64,000 bases of DNA from DZBG01 sp049241565 (GCA_049241565.1 JBMLQL010000047.1:62001-126000), one strand, 5' to 3'; shown: positions 8,958 through 18,468, counted from the stretch's first letter. The notes: a model not told the origin generated them from the sequence alone. Program-made: numbers and translations.

Positions 8958-9389
8958 TTAGTACTTAAAAACGATCGTTCTTTTTTGGATTTTTTTTATT
9001 TCAAATCCATCATCATAATTTACTGTGAAGATTTTTTCTTTGAAACTACACTCTTTAGTCGCACGAAGTGATTTCATTCCAAGAAATTTTTTCTCTACCG
9101 CACACACGATACGTCCCTGCTCAGTTTCGATAATCACTTCTTTCGTTGTTTTATCAAAGCTCATCCCTGGGATCCTAATTTTAACTTCTTGTCCGTGCGC
9201 CTCTGCATCAGACCCAGAATACTTAAGCACCACCCAGGCACGACCAAGGTCTTTATTGATGCCATAATCTCCAGAGCTAAAGCTCTGGTAGTCATAGTCA
9301 TCAGTATTGGTTGTGTGGAGATTGATCTCTGTGGCAGTGGCCTGAAGTGAAGAGATAGTTAGTAAAATACATATTAAAAACTTTGTCAT
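8958..9389 (-). CDS. Small secreted protein of unknown function
   Basis: A 143-residue protein with a clear N-terminal signal peptide (MTKFLICILLTISSLQATA). The mature part is short, polar and rich in beta-type alternation, with cysteines in IVCAVEKK and KECSFKE that could form one disulfide. I do not recognise a family. It ends just after a shared terminator and has its own upstream space of about 100 bp. An exported envelope or periplasmic role is all that can be inferred. Confidence 0.7.
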   Translation of the reverse strand: MTKFLICILLTISSLQATATEINLHTTNTDDYDYQSFSSGDYGINKDLGRAWVVLKYSGSDAEAHGQEVKIRIPGMSFDKTTKEVIIETEQGRIVCAVEKKFLGMKSLRATKECSFKEKIFTVNYDDGFEIKKIQKRTIVFKY

Positions 9390-9452
9390 GTTAACCCCTT
9401 TAAAGTCGTTTCTGAGAAATTTTTAGCAGGGGTGATGACAAAAGTAATGTTA

Positions 9453-9492
9453 GCTGATTGTTATGAATAGGTGAAGAATCTTAACAATCAGC
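9453..9492. repeat. Inverted repeat downstream of the cyclase gene
   Basis: GCTGATTGTTA at 9453-9463 is repeated exactly in inverted orientation at 9482-9492, with an 18-base loop. It lies directly after the stop codon of the minus-strand cyclase gene. It could form an mRNA 3'-end hairpin, but no good U tract follows, so terminator function is uncertain. Confidence 0.5.
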
Positions 9493-9495
9493 CAT

Positions 9496-11697
9496 TTATT
9501 TTTCAGTCATAGTGGTCACATCATGGTTTTCAGTCACAAGCTCTGGGTGATCGATGAACTTTTGACAGGCCTCTTTAAGTCTTTTTGAAGGCTTATCATC
9601 CTCATAGGCCATGAGAATCTGGGCGAAAAGGTCTCGGGCCTCAATGAATTTTTTATCCAAAAAGAGATCGTAGGCCTTGAGATAAAACTCCAGGGCCTCA
9701 GGATCTTTAGTAAAGGGGTGATGAGAGTGGAGTACTTCATAAATAAGAACAGGTTTACTTTTTCCTTTCACTTTTACTTTATCAATAGGACGAGTTTTAA
9801 TCTTAGTGTGATCAAGCCTCTCATAAGTAAATTCTGAGATATTAATTTGAACGCCATAGTACTTACAAAGACTCTCTAGTCGGGCCCCGAGATTCATATT
9901 ATCCCCAAGAGCGGTATAAGAGAAAATACGGTCAGAGCCCATATTGCCAACTGAACACTCCCCAGAATTAAGTCCGATTCCAATTTTAAATTCAGGTTTC
10001 CCTTGGGCCTTGAATTCTTCGTTGATAGCAGGAAGAATATCAATCATCTTAATGGCCCCTTCTACGGCAAATTGAGCGTGATTTTTAAGTGGAAGAGGAG
10101 CTCCCCAGAAGGCCACAATGGCATCTCCAATATACTTATCAAGTGTTCCACCTGTTTCAAAAACTACATCAGTCATGGCCCCCATATAGCGATTTAAACA
10201 GAGGGCAAGATCAGTGGCCGAGAGCTGTTCGGAAATGCTTGTAAAGTCTCTCACATCAGAGAAAAGACAGGTTATATCCATCTTCTGGCCACCAACTTTT
10301 AGTTTGTCAGGCTCTTTAAGCATCTCATCCACAATAGTGGGCGCAACATAACGAGCGAAAGTTCCCTTGATTTGCTTTTTTTCTTTTGAAGCTTCAGAGA
10401 AATTTAAAAATGTGCTCCATGAATAACAACCGATAAAACAGAAATAACAATAAAAGAGCTTCATCTCATAACCATTAGGCATGAAATAAACACTGTCAGC
10501 GTAATAAGTTCCGGCAATAAGAAAAATGGTAGAAAATAAATCTAAATAAGCACTTGAGAAATGCTGAAGGAAAAGAAGAAAGATAGCACCTGCAATTAGC
10601 ATAACAAGTGAATATTTAATGGAGTCATTCACATTCTGAAAAAAGTATTGATGAAGAAGCATATGGGCCATATTCATATGGACATAGACCCCAGGCATTT
10701 TTGGATCAAGAGCGGTGGGACGAAGATCGTGGGCCCCAGTGGCGGTAGAGCCAACAAAGACCATTTTATTTTCAAGTCTCGCCTTCATTTTTTCATCGTC
10801 ATCTTTGGCCGAGATTACATCATAAAGCGGAATATTATCAAATTGCTCAGATCCTCCAATAAAACGAACCTTAGATTGACCACGATTATTGATTTCCATT
10901 TTTTTGTCATTAACCAGCAATTCCCCACTGCCATCATGGCCAATCAAAATCTGTGTAGGCTTTCCTACGTAGGATTCATAACCCGAAAGAGCAAGGCTGC
11001 CGAAATAGAGAGTGTCAACATTGGCCACCATTTGATATTGACGAAAAATACCATCTAGATCTTCTACCATCGCGATATGGGCCACGCCCACACCTGATTC
11101 AAGTAATTCATCAATAGGGAAGTTGTGTTTTGAAATACTCATCGCAGACATCCCTTCTTTAGATGTCTGTTTTGAGTCGAGAATATAGTCATACATGACG
11201 GCTGGAAGCTCCGTCATAGGTTCTTCAAATCCATTATCAAATGTATAAGAGAGGAACACTTTGGATTGACCTGAGCTTTGGAAATCTTTAAAAGCAGCAG
11301 CGAGTTCAGTATCTGGAGATGAAGGCCCACAAACAGGAGCTTTTTCTGGATACATCACATCCAGAAGAACAACTTTGGCCCCAAATGTTTTAAGCTTATT
11401 GATCATCGTGGCATGCACCGTTCTCGGAATCGGCCATGTCCCAATATTTTGAAGGGAGTAATCGTCGATTTTAACGAGGACAATCTCTTTACTTTTAAAA
11501 TGAGGATCAAGGCTGGCCTTCATCCTGAAATCATAAAACCGGTTTTCCATAAAACTGGTGTATTCCAGCACTTTTCCTAGGAAAGTATCATTATCGACGT
11601 CACTCATAAATGAGCTGGTGAAAATACTTAGAAAACTAAAGCTGATGATAAAAAAGAGCCCTAGATTTCGAATAAATCGAGTAATAAATTTGACCAT
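9496..11697 (-). CDS. Membrane-bound class III adenylate/guanylate cyclase with CHASE2 sensor
   Basis: A roughly 733-residue protein. It has an N-terminal membrane helix (about 5-27), an extracytoplasmic CHASE2 domain (about 45-320) and a cluster of membrane helices (about 340-420). The class III cyclase domain has metal-binding aspartates in FSDVRDF (about 481/485) and DKYIGDAIVAFWGAP (about 524). A helical TPR-like tail follows. It should make cAMP or cGMP in response to an envelope signal. The start at 11697 is favoured because GGTAGG lies 6 bases upstream; a TTG at 11709 is the alternative. It is divergent from hemF. Confidence 0.9.
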   Translation of the reverse strand: MVKFITRFIRNLGLFFIISFSFLSIFTSSFMSDVDNDTFLGKVLEYTSFMENRFYDFRMKASLDPHFKSKEIVLVKIDDYSLQNIGTWPIPRTVHATMINKLKTFGAKVVLLDVMYPEKAPVCGPSSPDTELAAAFKDFQSSGQSKVFLSYTFDNGFEEPMTELPAVMYDYILDSKQTSKEGMSAMSISKHNFPIDELLESGVGVAHIAMVEDLDGIFRQYQMVANVDTLYFGSLALSGYESYVGKPTQILIGHDGSGELLVNDKKMEINNRGQSKVRFIGGSEQFDNIPLYDVISAKDDDEKMKARLENKMVFVGSTATGAHDLRPTALDPKMPGVYVHMNMAHMLLHQYFFQNVNDSIKYSLVMLIAGAIFLLFLQHFSSAYLDLFSTIFLIAGTYYADSVYFMPNGYEMKLFYCYFCFIGCYSWSTFLNFSEASKEKKQIKGTFARYVAPTIVDEMLKEPDKLKVGGQKMDITCLFSDVRDFTSISEQLSATDLALCLNRYMGAMTDVVFETGGTLDKYIGDAIVAFWGAPLPLKNHAQFAVEGAIKMIDILPAINEEFKAQGKPEFKIGIGLNSGECSVGNMGSDRIFSYTALGDNMNLGARLESLCKYYGVQINISEFTYERLDHTKIKTRPIDKVKVKGKSKPVLIYEVLHSHHPFTKDPEALEFYLKAYDLFLDKKFIEARDLFAQILMAYEDDKPSKRLKEACQKFIDHPELVTENHDVTTMTEK

Positions 11698-11722
11698 GGC
11701 GCCTACCAAAGGTTATAAAAAA

Positions 11723-11744
11723 GTGATGTAAATCATTTTATAAT
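11723..11744 (+). promoter_or_regulatory. FNR/CRP-type palindrome plus -10 box upstream of hemF
   Basis: TGAT-GTAA-ATCA at 11724-11735 is a symmetric half-site pair resembling the FNR consensus TTGAT-N4-ATCAA. It is followed at 11739-11744 by a perfect TATAAT. The palindrome therefore sits in the -35/-10 spacer of the hemF promoter, where binding would be expected to repress. The site is also upstream of the divergent cyclase gene. The assignment is by pattern only. Confidence 0.5.
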
Positions 11745-11792
11745 AATTCTGGGAGTTGTACTTTACAACAAAACTTCTTCCTAAGGTGATAT

Positions 11793-12683
11793 ATGCTTAC
11801 CGATTTAAAAAAACAGTTCCATGACCATGTTAAAGAACTTCAAAACCAAATCACTCAAGAAATGAGAAGATTGGACAAGTCTCTTGAACTGACTGAGGAC
11901 GTATGGTCTCGTAAGGACCACGCAGGTCAGGATGGTGGTGGGGGAATTACCCGGGCCTTTTCAGGGGAGTTGTTTGAGAATGCTGGGGTTAATACTTCAT
12001 GCGTTTTTGGAAAAATTGATCCTCAGTTTGCTAATCAACTCCAGGGGACTGGGGATGAGATGTGGGCCGCTGGGATTTCGCTTATCATTCATCCTCGAAA
12101 TCCACGTATCCCTACCGTTCATGCTAATTTCCGCATGATTCATCAGGGGGAGAAATTTTGGTTTGGGGGAGGAGCTGATCTCACTCCTTTTTATCCCTAT
12201 GAAGAAGATTTCAGCTATTTCCACCAGGTGTGGAAAGAGGCTTGTGCTCCTTATGGGTGTTACGAGCCCATGAAACAAACTTGTGACCAGTATTTTAATA
12301 ATGCCCACCGTGGTGTGGAGATGCGTGGTATCGGTGGAATCTTTTTTGATCACTTTAACTCTGGTGATACGAAAAAAGATTTTGAGATGGTTAAAGAGAT
12401 GTCTAAGTTTTTTATTCGTTCTTATTTTCCCATCGTCGAGAAAAGAATGACTGAAGCTTATACTGCTGAAGATGAAGATTTTCAGCTTCACCGTCGTGGC
12501 CGCTATGTGGAATTCAATCTTCTCCACGACAGAGGAACATTATTTGGTCTCAGAACTAATGGGAGAGTGGATTCAATTTTGATTTCTCTTCCAGCGCGTT
12601 GTAAATATTCTTATAAGTACACACCCCCTAAAGGGTCAGTTCATGAAAAAATGTGGGCCTATTATACCCCTCGAGATTGGTAA
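11793..12683 (+). CDS. hemF: Oxygen-dependent coproporphyrinogen III oxidase
   Basis: A 296-residue protein of normal HemF length. Family landmarks include the N-terminal WSRKDHAGQDGGGG...ITRAFSGELFENAGVN block, HANFRMIH, GGADLTPFYP and RGRYVEFNLLHDRGT. It oxidatively decarboxylates coproporphyrinogen III to protoporphyrinogen IX in haem synthesis, using O2. It stands alone as a monocistronic unit, convergent to the iron-sulfur operon with only 3 bp between stop codons. A possible FNR/CRP-type site upstream would fit oxygen-linked control. Confidence 0.96.
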   Translation: MLTDLKKQFHDHVKELQNQITQEMRRLDKSLELTEDVWSRKDHAGQDGGGGITRAFSGELFENAGVNTSCVFGKIDPQFANQLQGTGDEMWAAGISLIIHPRNPRIPTVHANFRMIHQGEKFWFGGGADLTPFYPYEEDFSYFHQVWKEACAPYGCYEPMKQTCDQYFNNAHRGVEMRGIGGIFFDHFNSGDTKKDFEMVKEMSKFFIRSYFPIVEKRMTEAYTAEDEDFQLHRRGRYVEFNLLHDRGTLFGLRTNGRVDSILISLPARCKYSYKYTPPKGSVHEKMWAYYTPRDW

Positions 12684-12686
12684 TAA

Positions 12687-13250
12687 TCAAACCTCTGGGG
12701 CAATATAAACTTCAATCTCAGGATTAAACTCTTCACGAAGAATAGAGCGAATGGCCTCTAGGGTCCCTGAAGTTGAGCTTGGACATGTTCCACAGGCCCC
12801 TTGGTATTTTACGATTAAAACATTGTCTTTATAATCATTGACCACCATATCTCCACCATCACCTTGAAGACCGGGACGGATTCTTTTATCTAGGATTTCC
12901 TCAATCTTTTGAAGCTCAGGACTCAAATTACTTCTTCGATCGGCCTCAGGATTATAAACTTTGAAATGAGGATCATGATCTTCAATCATATTTTCGATAG
13001 TCGTCTCAATCGTTGGAGCAAGGTTTTCCCAGTCTTCAAAACTAAATTTTGAAACAGTGATCACGTTTTGAAAGAAGTGAATCTGATCCACTCCACGCAA
13101 ATCAAAAAGTGCAGCCGCGAGCTGAACGTCTTTGCAGTCATTAGGGCTTTTAAAGGAAACTTTTCCTTCGGTTCTTATATCCCTGTTAAGGATAAATTTA
13201 AGAGCGTTAGGGTTTGGTGTAGGCTGAACTGTAATCTCTAGTGCTTCCAT
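12687..13250 (-). CDS. Nfu-type iron-sulfur cluster carrier
   Basis: A 187-residue protein. The N-terminal Nfu_N domain begins with the typical PTPNPNALKF (about residues 11-20). The C-terminal NifU-like domain has CGTCPSS, with cluster-binding Cys153 and Cys156. Such proteins carry 4Fe-4S clusters from the Suf scaffold to target enzymes. It is the last gene of the suf operon, 5 bp after sufS. The order Nfu_N then NifU C-domain is that of alphaproteobacterial and mitochondrial Nfu1, rather than E. coli NfuA with its A-type N-domain. Confidence 0.92.
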   Translation of the reverse strand: MEALEITVQPTPNPNALKFILNRDIRTEGKVSFKSPNDCKDVQLAAALFDLRGVDQIHFFQNVITVSKFSFEDWENLAPTIETTIENMIEDHDPHFKVYNPEADRRSNLSPELQKIEEILDKRIRPGLQGDGGDMVVNDYKDNVLIVKYQGACGTCPSSTSGTLEAIRSILREEFNPEIEVYIAPEV

Positions 13251-13255
13251 AAGTT

Positions 13256-14476
13256 TTACCCGAAAATTTTAATCACTTTTTGAAGTGAGGCTATAAGTTG
13301 ATCGATATCTTGTTTGTCATTGTAAAAGGCCAGTGAGGCCCGGGCCGTGGCCGGAACTCCAAAAAACTTCATCAAAGGTTGGGCGCAGTGATGTCCTGTT
13401 CTGATCGCAATACCTTCCTTATCTGTGAAAGCCGCCACGTCATGGGGGTGAATATCACGCAGATAAAATGAACACACACTCGTTTTTTTTGCTGCCGTTC
13501 CAATGAGTCTGAGTCCTTCAATTTTTGAAAGCTCAGCAGTGGCATAGGTCAGAAGTTCTGTTTCTATTTCATGAATCTTAGCGTGAGTGACGTTTTCAAT
13601 AAAGCTAATGGCCTCGCCGAGAGCAATCACAGAGGCAATAGGAGGAGTTCCCGCTTCAAACTTGTGTGGAAGATCGTTAAAAGTCGTTTTTTCAAAACTC
13701 ACTTGATCAATCATTTCCCCGCCTCCTTGATAAGGCGGCATCATCTCAAGAAGATTTTCTTTTCCATAAAGAATACCAATACCAGTTGGTCCAAACATTT
13801 TATGTCCAGAAAATCCCAGAAAGTCACAATCAAGCGCTTGCACATCAACTTTAAAATGAGTCATGGCCTGGGCCGCATCAATAAAGACTTTGGCCCCATG
13901 TGAATGAGCGATTTGAATCAGCTCTTTCACGGGATTAATCGTTCCGAGAGCATTTGAAACATAAGTGACTGAAACAAATTTCGTTTTTTCGGTAAAAAGA
14001 TTTTTGTATTCCTCAATTAAAAGTTCGCCCTTCTCATTTATAGGGATGACTTTGATTTTGAGTTTCTTCTCCTCGGCCACAAGTTGCCAAGGAACAATAT
14101 TTGAGTGGTGCTCCATCTGAGAAAGAAGAATCTCATCACCCTCTTTAAGAAAGTTTTTCACGTAACTTTGGGCCACAAGATTCACTGAACCAGTGGTTCC
14201 CGTGGTGAAGATAACTTCTTTATAGGTCTTAGCATTGATAAATTTAGTCATCTTCTCGCGAGTGAGTTCAAACTTATTAGTGGCCTGATCTGAGAGATAA
14301 TAGATTCCACGGTGAACATTGGCCGTACCATGAGCATAATAGTGGTTAATCGAGTCAATAACGATCTGAGGTTTAAGTGTTGTGGCGGCACTATCAAGAT
14401 AGGCCAGACGTTTTCCATAAACTGTTTCTGAAAGAACAGGAAACTGGGATCTGAATGGATTATTGGCAATACTCAT
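13256..14476 (-). CDS. sufS: Cysteine desulfurase SufS
   Basis: A 406-residue PLP enzyme of group II cysteine desulfurases. The Schiff-base lysine is Lys226 in SGHKMFGP, and the catalytic persulfide cysteine is Cys364 in RTGHHCAQP. It takes sulfur from L-cysteine for cluster assembly on SufBCD. It is encoded 9 bp after sufD and 5 bp before the Nfu carrier. No SufE or SufU partner is encoded in the operon, so the sulfur relay partner must lie elsewhere or be absent. Confidence 0.95.
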   Translation of the reverse strand: MSIANNPFRSQFPVLSETVYGKRLAYLDSAATTLKPQIVIDSINHYYAHGTANVHRGIYYLSDQATNKFELTREKMTKFINAKTYKEVIFTTGTTGSVNLVAQSYVKNFLKEGDEILLSQMEHHSNIVPWQLVAEEKKLKIKVIPINEKGELLIEEYKNLFTEKTKFVSVTYVSNALGTINPVKELIQIAHSHGAKVFIDAAQAMTHFKVDVQALDCDFLGFSGHKMFGPTGIGILYGKENLLEMMPPYQGGGEMIDQVSFEKTTFNDLPHKFEAGTPPIASVIALGEAISFIENVTHAKIHEIETELLTYATAELSKIEGLRLIGTAAKKTSVCSFYLRDIHPHDVAAFTDKEGIAIRTGHHCAQPLMKFFGVPATARASLAFYNDKQDIDQLIASLQKVIKIFG

Positions 14477-14485
14477 AAAAAATCC

Positions 14486-15760
14486 TTAGTGTCCTAAATG
14501 AGATTCAAACTCTTTGAGGACTCGGTCATTAATCTCTTCTCTGATCACTTTGTTTTCAATTTTCATGAGAATTTCATTTCCAAAAGCATGTGCCAGGAGA
14601 GTCCGTGCTTTGTCTTCCGGAATCCCGCGACTTTGGAAATAGAAAAGCTCATCGTCTTGAAGTTGTCCGGTGGTTGATCCATGAGAGCACTTCACATCAT
14701 CAGCAAAAATTTCAAGTTGAGGTTGTGAATGGGCCTGGGCCTTATTGGAGAGGAGAAGATTTTTATTTAACTGGGAAGAATTCACACGTTGAGCTTCCGC
14801 AAAAATATGGATCTTCCCTGTAAAAACGCCTCGAGACTCATCGGCCAGGATACCTTTAGCTATTTGCGCGGAAGTTGTATCAGCGGCCTTATGAAGAATC
14901 TGTGTTGAGATATCTGAATGCTGTTTTCCTTTGAGTCCATAAAGAGCAAAGGATTCAGCATGGGCCCCAGCTTCTAAAAGTTCAATGGCCAGATTTTTCC
15001 GCGCCATGGCCGCTCCAAGATGGAGAGTGATATTGCGGTAGATGGCATCTTTTTGAACTTTGGCTTCAGTGGTATTCAGGTAATGAGTTGAATTGTTCTC
15101 ATGAACAAGCTGAATATGTTCTACTTTTGCCCCTGCTTCAACATGAATAAGAGCAAAGACTTGTTGAGCATAGGTCTTATCACAAACTGCATGGCACTCC
15201 TCAATAAGGGTGAGTTCTGAGAATTTCTCGGCCTTGACTAAAAGAGTAGGGTGAGAGAATAGATTTTCATCCGTAATAAGGCTTAACACTTTGAGTGTGG
15301 ATTTTGTATTTTTACTCGCCTTAATGATCACACCCTCATAAAGAAATGAGTGGTGCAATGAGGTGAGTTCATCACTGGCAAAATTGGTAAAACTCTTCCA
15401 GAGTGTTTCTTCGTTATCAAGACTTGAATAAGTTGGTTTGACTTCAATTGAAGGGTGACGAGAGAGTTCTGTGGCCAGAATTCCGTTCACAAAAACTACT
15501 AAGTTTTCATAATGAGACTGATAGTTCACAATTTCAGCAATAACTCGATTGTCATAATCTTTGTGAGGGGCTTTCCAGTTTCCTGAAGCTAAGAACTTTT
15601 CAATGTTCGTGAAACGATAGTTTTCGCTCTTGCCGGGGAATCCATTCTTTTTAAATGAGTCCATAGCATTTTTTCTCACCTGTTCGGCCCAAAGGGCAGA
15701 AAGGGGAGTGTCCTGTATGTAGTCCTCAGCGAGAGTGAGGTATTGATCTGTTGTTGTCAT
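14486..15760 (-). CDS. sufD: Fe-S cluster assembly protein SufD
   Basis: A 424-residue SufB/SufD-family protein. It has a variable N-terminal helical region and the conserved C-terminal beta-helix block (QPQLEIFADDVKCSHGSTTGQLQDDELFY...SRGI). SufD forms the SufBC2D scaffold with SufB and the ATPase SufC, and is needed for iron acquisition. It is separated from sufC by 3 bp and from sufS by 9 bp. Its position after sufB-sufC and the weaker N-terminal conservation separate it from SufB. Confidence 0.94.
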   Translation of the reverse strand: MTTTDQYLTLAEDYIQDTPLSALWAEQVRKNAMDSFKKNGFPGKSENYRFTNIEKFLASGNWKAPHKDYDNRVIAEIVNYQSHYENLVVFVNGILATELSRHPSIEVKPTYSSLDNEETLWKSFTNFASDELTSLHHSFLYEGVIIKASKNTKSTLKVLSLITDENLFSHPTLLVKAEKFSELTLIEECHAVCDKTYAQQVFALIHVEAGAKVEHIQLVHENNSTHYLNTTEAKVQKDAIYRNITLHLGAAMARKNLAIELLEAGAHAESFALYGLKGKQHSDISTQILHKAADTTSAQIAKGILADESRGVFTGKIHIFAEAQRVNSSQLNKNLLLSNKAQAHSQPQLEIFADDVKCSHGSTTGQLQDDELFYFQSRGIPEDKARTLLAHAFGNEILMKIENKVIREEINDRVLKEFESHLGH

Positions 15761-15763
15761 GCT

Positions 15764-16525
15764 TTAAGCCTTGTCTCCAATAAGCCAGTCGTAACCCTTC
15801 TCTTCGAGCTCAAGGGCCAGAGACTTATCCCCTGATTTAATGATCTGTCCTTTATAAAGAACATGAACATAATCAGGAACAATATAATCAAGAAGGCGCT
15901 GATAGTGAGTGACCAGAATAGTAGCATTATATTTTGAACGTAGAGAGTTCACTCCTGTGGCCACAATTTTAAGGGCATCAATATCAAGACCCGAATCTGT
16001 TTCATCAAGTAAAGAAAGGCGAGGATTTAAGATCGCCATCTGAAGAATTTCATTTTTCTTCTTCTCTCCACCTGAGAATCCTTCATTTACTGAGCGCTCT
16101 AGAAACGCTTCATTCATTTCAAGGATTTTTAATTTTTCACGAAGAAGTTTTAAAAAGGCTTGATCATCAAGTTTGTCGGCCCCTTGATGCTCACACACTT
16201 GGTTGAAAGACTCTTTAAGGAATGTAAAATTACTCACTCCTGGAACTTCCACCGGGTACTGAAATCCTAAGAAAACACCTTCTTTAGCGCGCTCAGCAGG
16301 ATCCAATTCGAGAATATTTTTCATTTTTCCGTTGATCTCATAATGGATTTCACCACTCGTGACTTCATAGGCCGGATGTCCTGCGATAATTTTTGAAAGA
16401 GTTGATTTGCCTGAACCATTGGGTCCCATGATGGCGTGAACTTCACCTTTTTTGACGTTGAGGTTAATCCCTTTGAGGATTTCTGTTCCATTAACTGTGG
16501 CGTGAAGATTTTTAATCGTAATCAT
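15764..16525 (-). CDS. sufC: Fe-S assembly ATPase SufC
   Basis: A 253-residue ABC ATPase. Walker A GPNGSGKST is at about residues 34-42. The Suf-specific signature is FSGGEKKKNE and Walker B reads LSLLDETDSGLD. SufC powers conformational change in the SufBC2D scaffold. It has no membrane partner, as expected for SufC. It is encoded 4 bp after sufB and 3 bp before sufD. Confidence 0.97.
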   Translation of the reverse strand: MITIKNLHATVNGTEILKGINLNVKKGEVHAIMGPNGSGKSTLSKIIAGHPAYEVTSGEIHYEINGKMKNILELDPAERAKEGVFLGFQYPVEVPGVSNFTFLKESFNQVCEHQGADKLDDQAFLKLLREKLKILEMNEAFLERSVNEGFSGGEKKKNEILQMAILNPRLSLLDETDSGLDIDALKIVATGVNSLRSKYNATILVTHYQRLLDYIVPDYVHVLYKGQIIKSGDKSLALELEEKGYDWLIGDKA

Positions 16526-16529
16526 AATA

Positions 16530-17969
16530 TTATCCTACTGAGTTCTCGAGTTTCATTTCGATAAGTTTAACGGCTTCCACTGAAAACTCGAGTGGAAGAG
16601 TCTTAAAGACGTCTTTACAAAATCCATTCACTATAAGACTCACCGCTTTATCAGCAGAAAGACCACGTGATTGAAGATAGAAAATTTGATCGGCCGAAAT
16701 TTTTGATGTTGTGGCCTCGTGTTCAACCACCGCAGTATTATTTTTCACATCTATATAGGGGAAAGTATTGGCCGCACACTGATCTCCGATAAGCATTGAG
16801 TCACACTGAGAGTAGTTTCGGGCCCCAGTGGCCGAAGGCATGATCTTTACAAGTCCGCGGTAAACGTTTTGTGATTTATCTGCACTAATCCCTTTAGAGA
16901 TGATAGTTGATTTAGTATTTTTCCCGACATGGATCATTTTAGTTCCAGTATCGGCTTGCATGAAATTATTGGTCAGGGCCACTGAATAAAAAGCTCCTTG
17001 AGAGCCTTCGCCAATAAGAACACATGAAGGGTATTTCCAAGTAATGGCGGATCCTGCTTCAACTTGAGTCCAAGAAATTTTTGAATTTTTCCCGACACAA
17101 TGGCCACGTTTCGTCACAAAATTATAAATCCCACCTTTACCTGTTTTATCTCCGGCGTACCAGTTTTGAACAGTAGAGTATTTGATTTCAGCATCGTCAT
17201 GAGTCACGAGTTCAACAATGGCCGCATGAAGCTGGTTCTCATCACGTTGCGGAGCTGTACAGCCTTCTAGGTAATTCACAAATGAGCCCTCATCAGCAAT
17301 GATAAGAGTTCTCTCAAACTGTCCTGATTCTTTGGCGTTAATTCTAAAATACGTTGAAAGATCAAGCGGACATTTTACACCTTTAGGGATGTAAACAAAT
17401 GAACCATCAGAAAAGACGGCTGCATTCAAGGCCGCATAATAATTATCTGAATGAGGAACAACTGTACCTAAGTACTTTTTGACTAGATCAGGATGTTTTT
17501 CAACGGCCTCTGAGATTGAGCAAAAAATAACTCCCACAGCTTCGAGTTCTTCTTTATGAGTGGTTCCCACTGAGACTGAATCAAACACGGCATCTACTGC
17601 CACACCCATAAGGCGTTTTTGTTCAGTTAAAGGAATTCCCAATTTAGCGAATGTTTCAAGGAGCTCTGGATCTACTTCATCAATATCACCGATGGCACTT
17701 TTTTTGGCCTTAGGTTTTGAATAATAGTAGATATCATTAAAATCAATGGGTGGAACATGACAGTACTGCCACTCAGGATGAGTCATCGTGAGCCAGTGTC
17801 GATAGGCCTTAAGACGAAAATTTAAAAGCCATTCTGGTTCATTTTTCTTTGATGAAATAAGACGAACAATATCTTCATTTAGACCTTTAGGAAATTCCTC
17901 CGTCTCAATGTCTGTGACAAAGCCATACTTATAATCTTCTTTCAGTTTATCTTCTGGTCTCATACTCAT
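16530..17969 (-). CDS. sufB: Fe-S cluster scaffold protein SufB
   Basis: A 479-residue SufB, with family blocks EPEWLLNFRLKAYRHW near the N-terminus, the YIPKGVKCPLDLSTYFRIN segment, NFVTKRG and the C-terminal ISADQIFYLQSRGLS. SufB is the scaffold on which clusters form. It is the first structural gene after the Rrf2 regulator, with only 2 bp between the regulator stop and the sufB start, so all six genes are probably cotranscribed. Confidence 0.97.
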   Translation of the reverse strand: MSMRPEDKLKEDYKYGFVTDIETEEFPKGLNEDIVRLISSKKNEPEWLLNFRLKAYRHWLTMTHPEWQYCHVPPIDFNDIYYYSKPKAKKSAIGDIDEVDPELLETFAKLGIPLTEQKRLMGVAVDAVFDSVSVGTTHKEELEAVGVIFCSISEAVEKHPDLVKKYLGTVVPHSDNYYAALNAAVFSDGSFVYIPKGVKCPLDLSTYFRINAKESGQFERTLIIADEGSFVNYLEGCTAPQRDENQLHAAIVELVTHDDAEIKYSTVQNWYAGDKTGKGGIYNFVTKRGHCVGKNSKISWTQVEAGSAITWKYPSCVLIGEGSQGAFYSVALTNNFMQADTGTKMIHVGKNTKSTIISKGISADKSQNVYRGLVKIMPSATGARNYSQCDSMLIGDQCAANTFPYIDVKNNTAVVEHEATTSKISADQIFYLQSRGLSADKAVSLIVNGFCKDVFKTLPLEFSVEAVKLIEMKLENSVG

Positions 17970-17971
17970 TA

Positions 17972-18439
17972 TTAGGCCTTCGTCACAAGAGGACAGTTCT
18001 CGATATGAATCTCTTTTGGTTTTTTTAGGGCCAGCAGATTATCTTCAGCAAGAAGTTCACTCAGTGTTAGAGAGTTAAATATTGTAATCAAATAATCATT
18101 TAAACGTTTAATTGGTTGAGAAATATTACATGTCCCCAGCATTTCACAGGGGCCTTCATGACAGTCCATCATAAATTTTCGCCCCTCAATCATTTCCACG
18201 AGCTCTTTATAAGAAACTTGATCTAGATTACGGGCCAGAGTGTAGCCACCTTTCACTCCTTTATGAGAATGAAGAATGCCCTCGTTGTTAAGCTGCTGCA
18301 TAACCTTCGCTGTTGTATCGAAGGGTGTATTAAAGAGATCACAGACTTCACGGGCCGTTGTCAGAGTTGTAGTCTCACGCTCATTCATGAGCTTGAGAAC
18401 CATCAGAGCATATTCAACTTTGCGATTAATCTTGATCAT
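17972..18439 (-). CDS. Rrf2-family Fe-S-sensing regulator of the suf operon
   Basis: A 155-residue winged-helix protein. The DNA-binding N-terminus is followed by KGGYTLAR (63-70) and then cysteines Cys93, Cys98 and Cys104. These match the spacing of the 2Fe-2S ligands of IscR. It therefore probably binds a cluster and adjusts suf transcription to Fe-S demand. It is the first gene of the operon, so autoregulation is likely. An imperfect dyad lies upstream at 18469-18501. It could be called IscR- or SufR-like; the exact subfamily is not resolved. Confidence 0.9.
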   Translation of the reverse strand: MIKINRKVEYALMVLKLMNERETTTLTTAREVCDLFNTPFDTTAKVMQQLNNEGILHSHKGVKGGYTLARNLDQVSYKELVEMIEGRKFMMDCHEGPCEMLGTCNISQPIKRLNDYLITIFNSLTLSELLAEDNLLALKKPKEIHIENCPLVTKA

Positions 18440-18468
18440 AAAATGATCCTTTCTTTAAATACGGCAAA

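Noticed and set aside
11997..12527. A 176-residue antisense frame in hemF
   Set aside because: It lies inside the strongly conserved hemF gene and has no family match or ribosome site.
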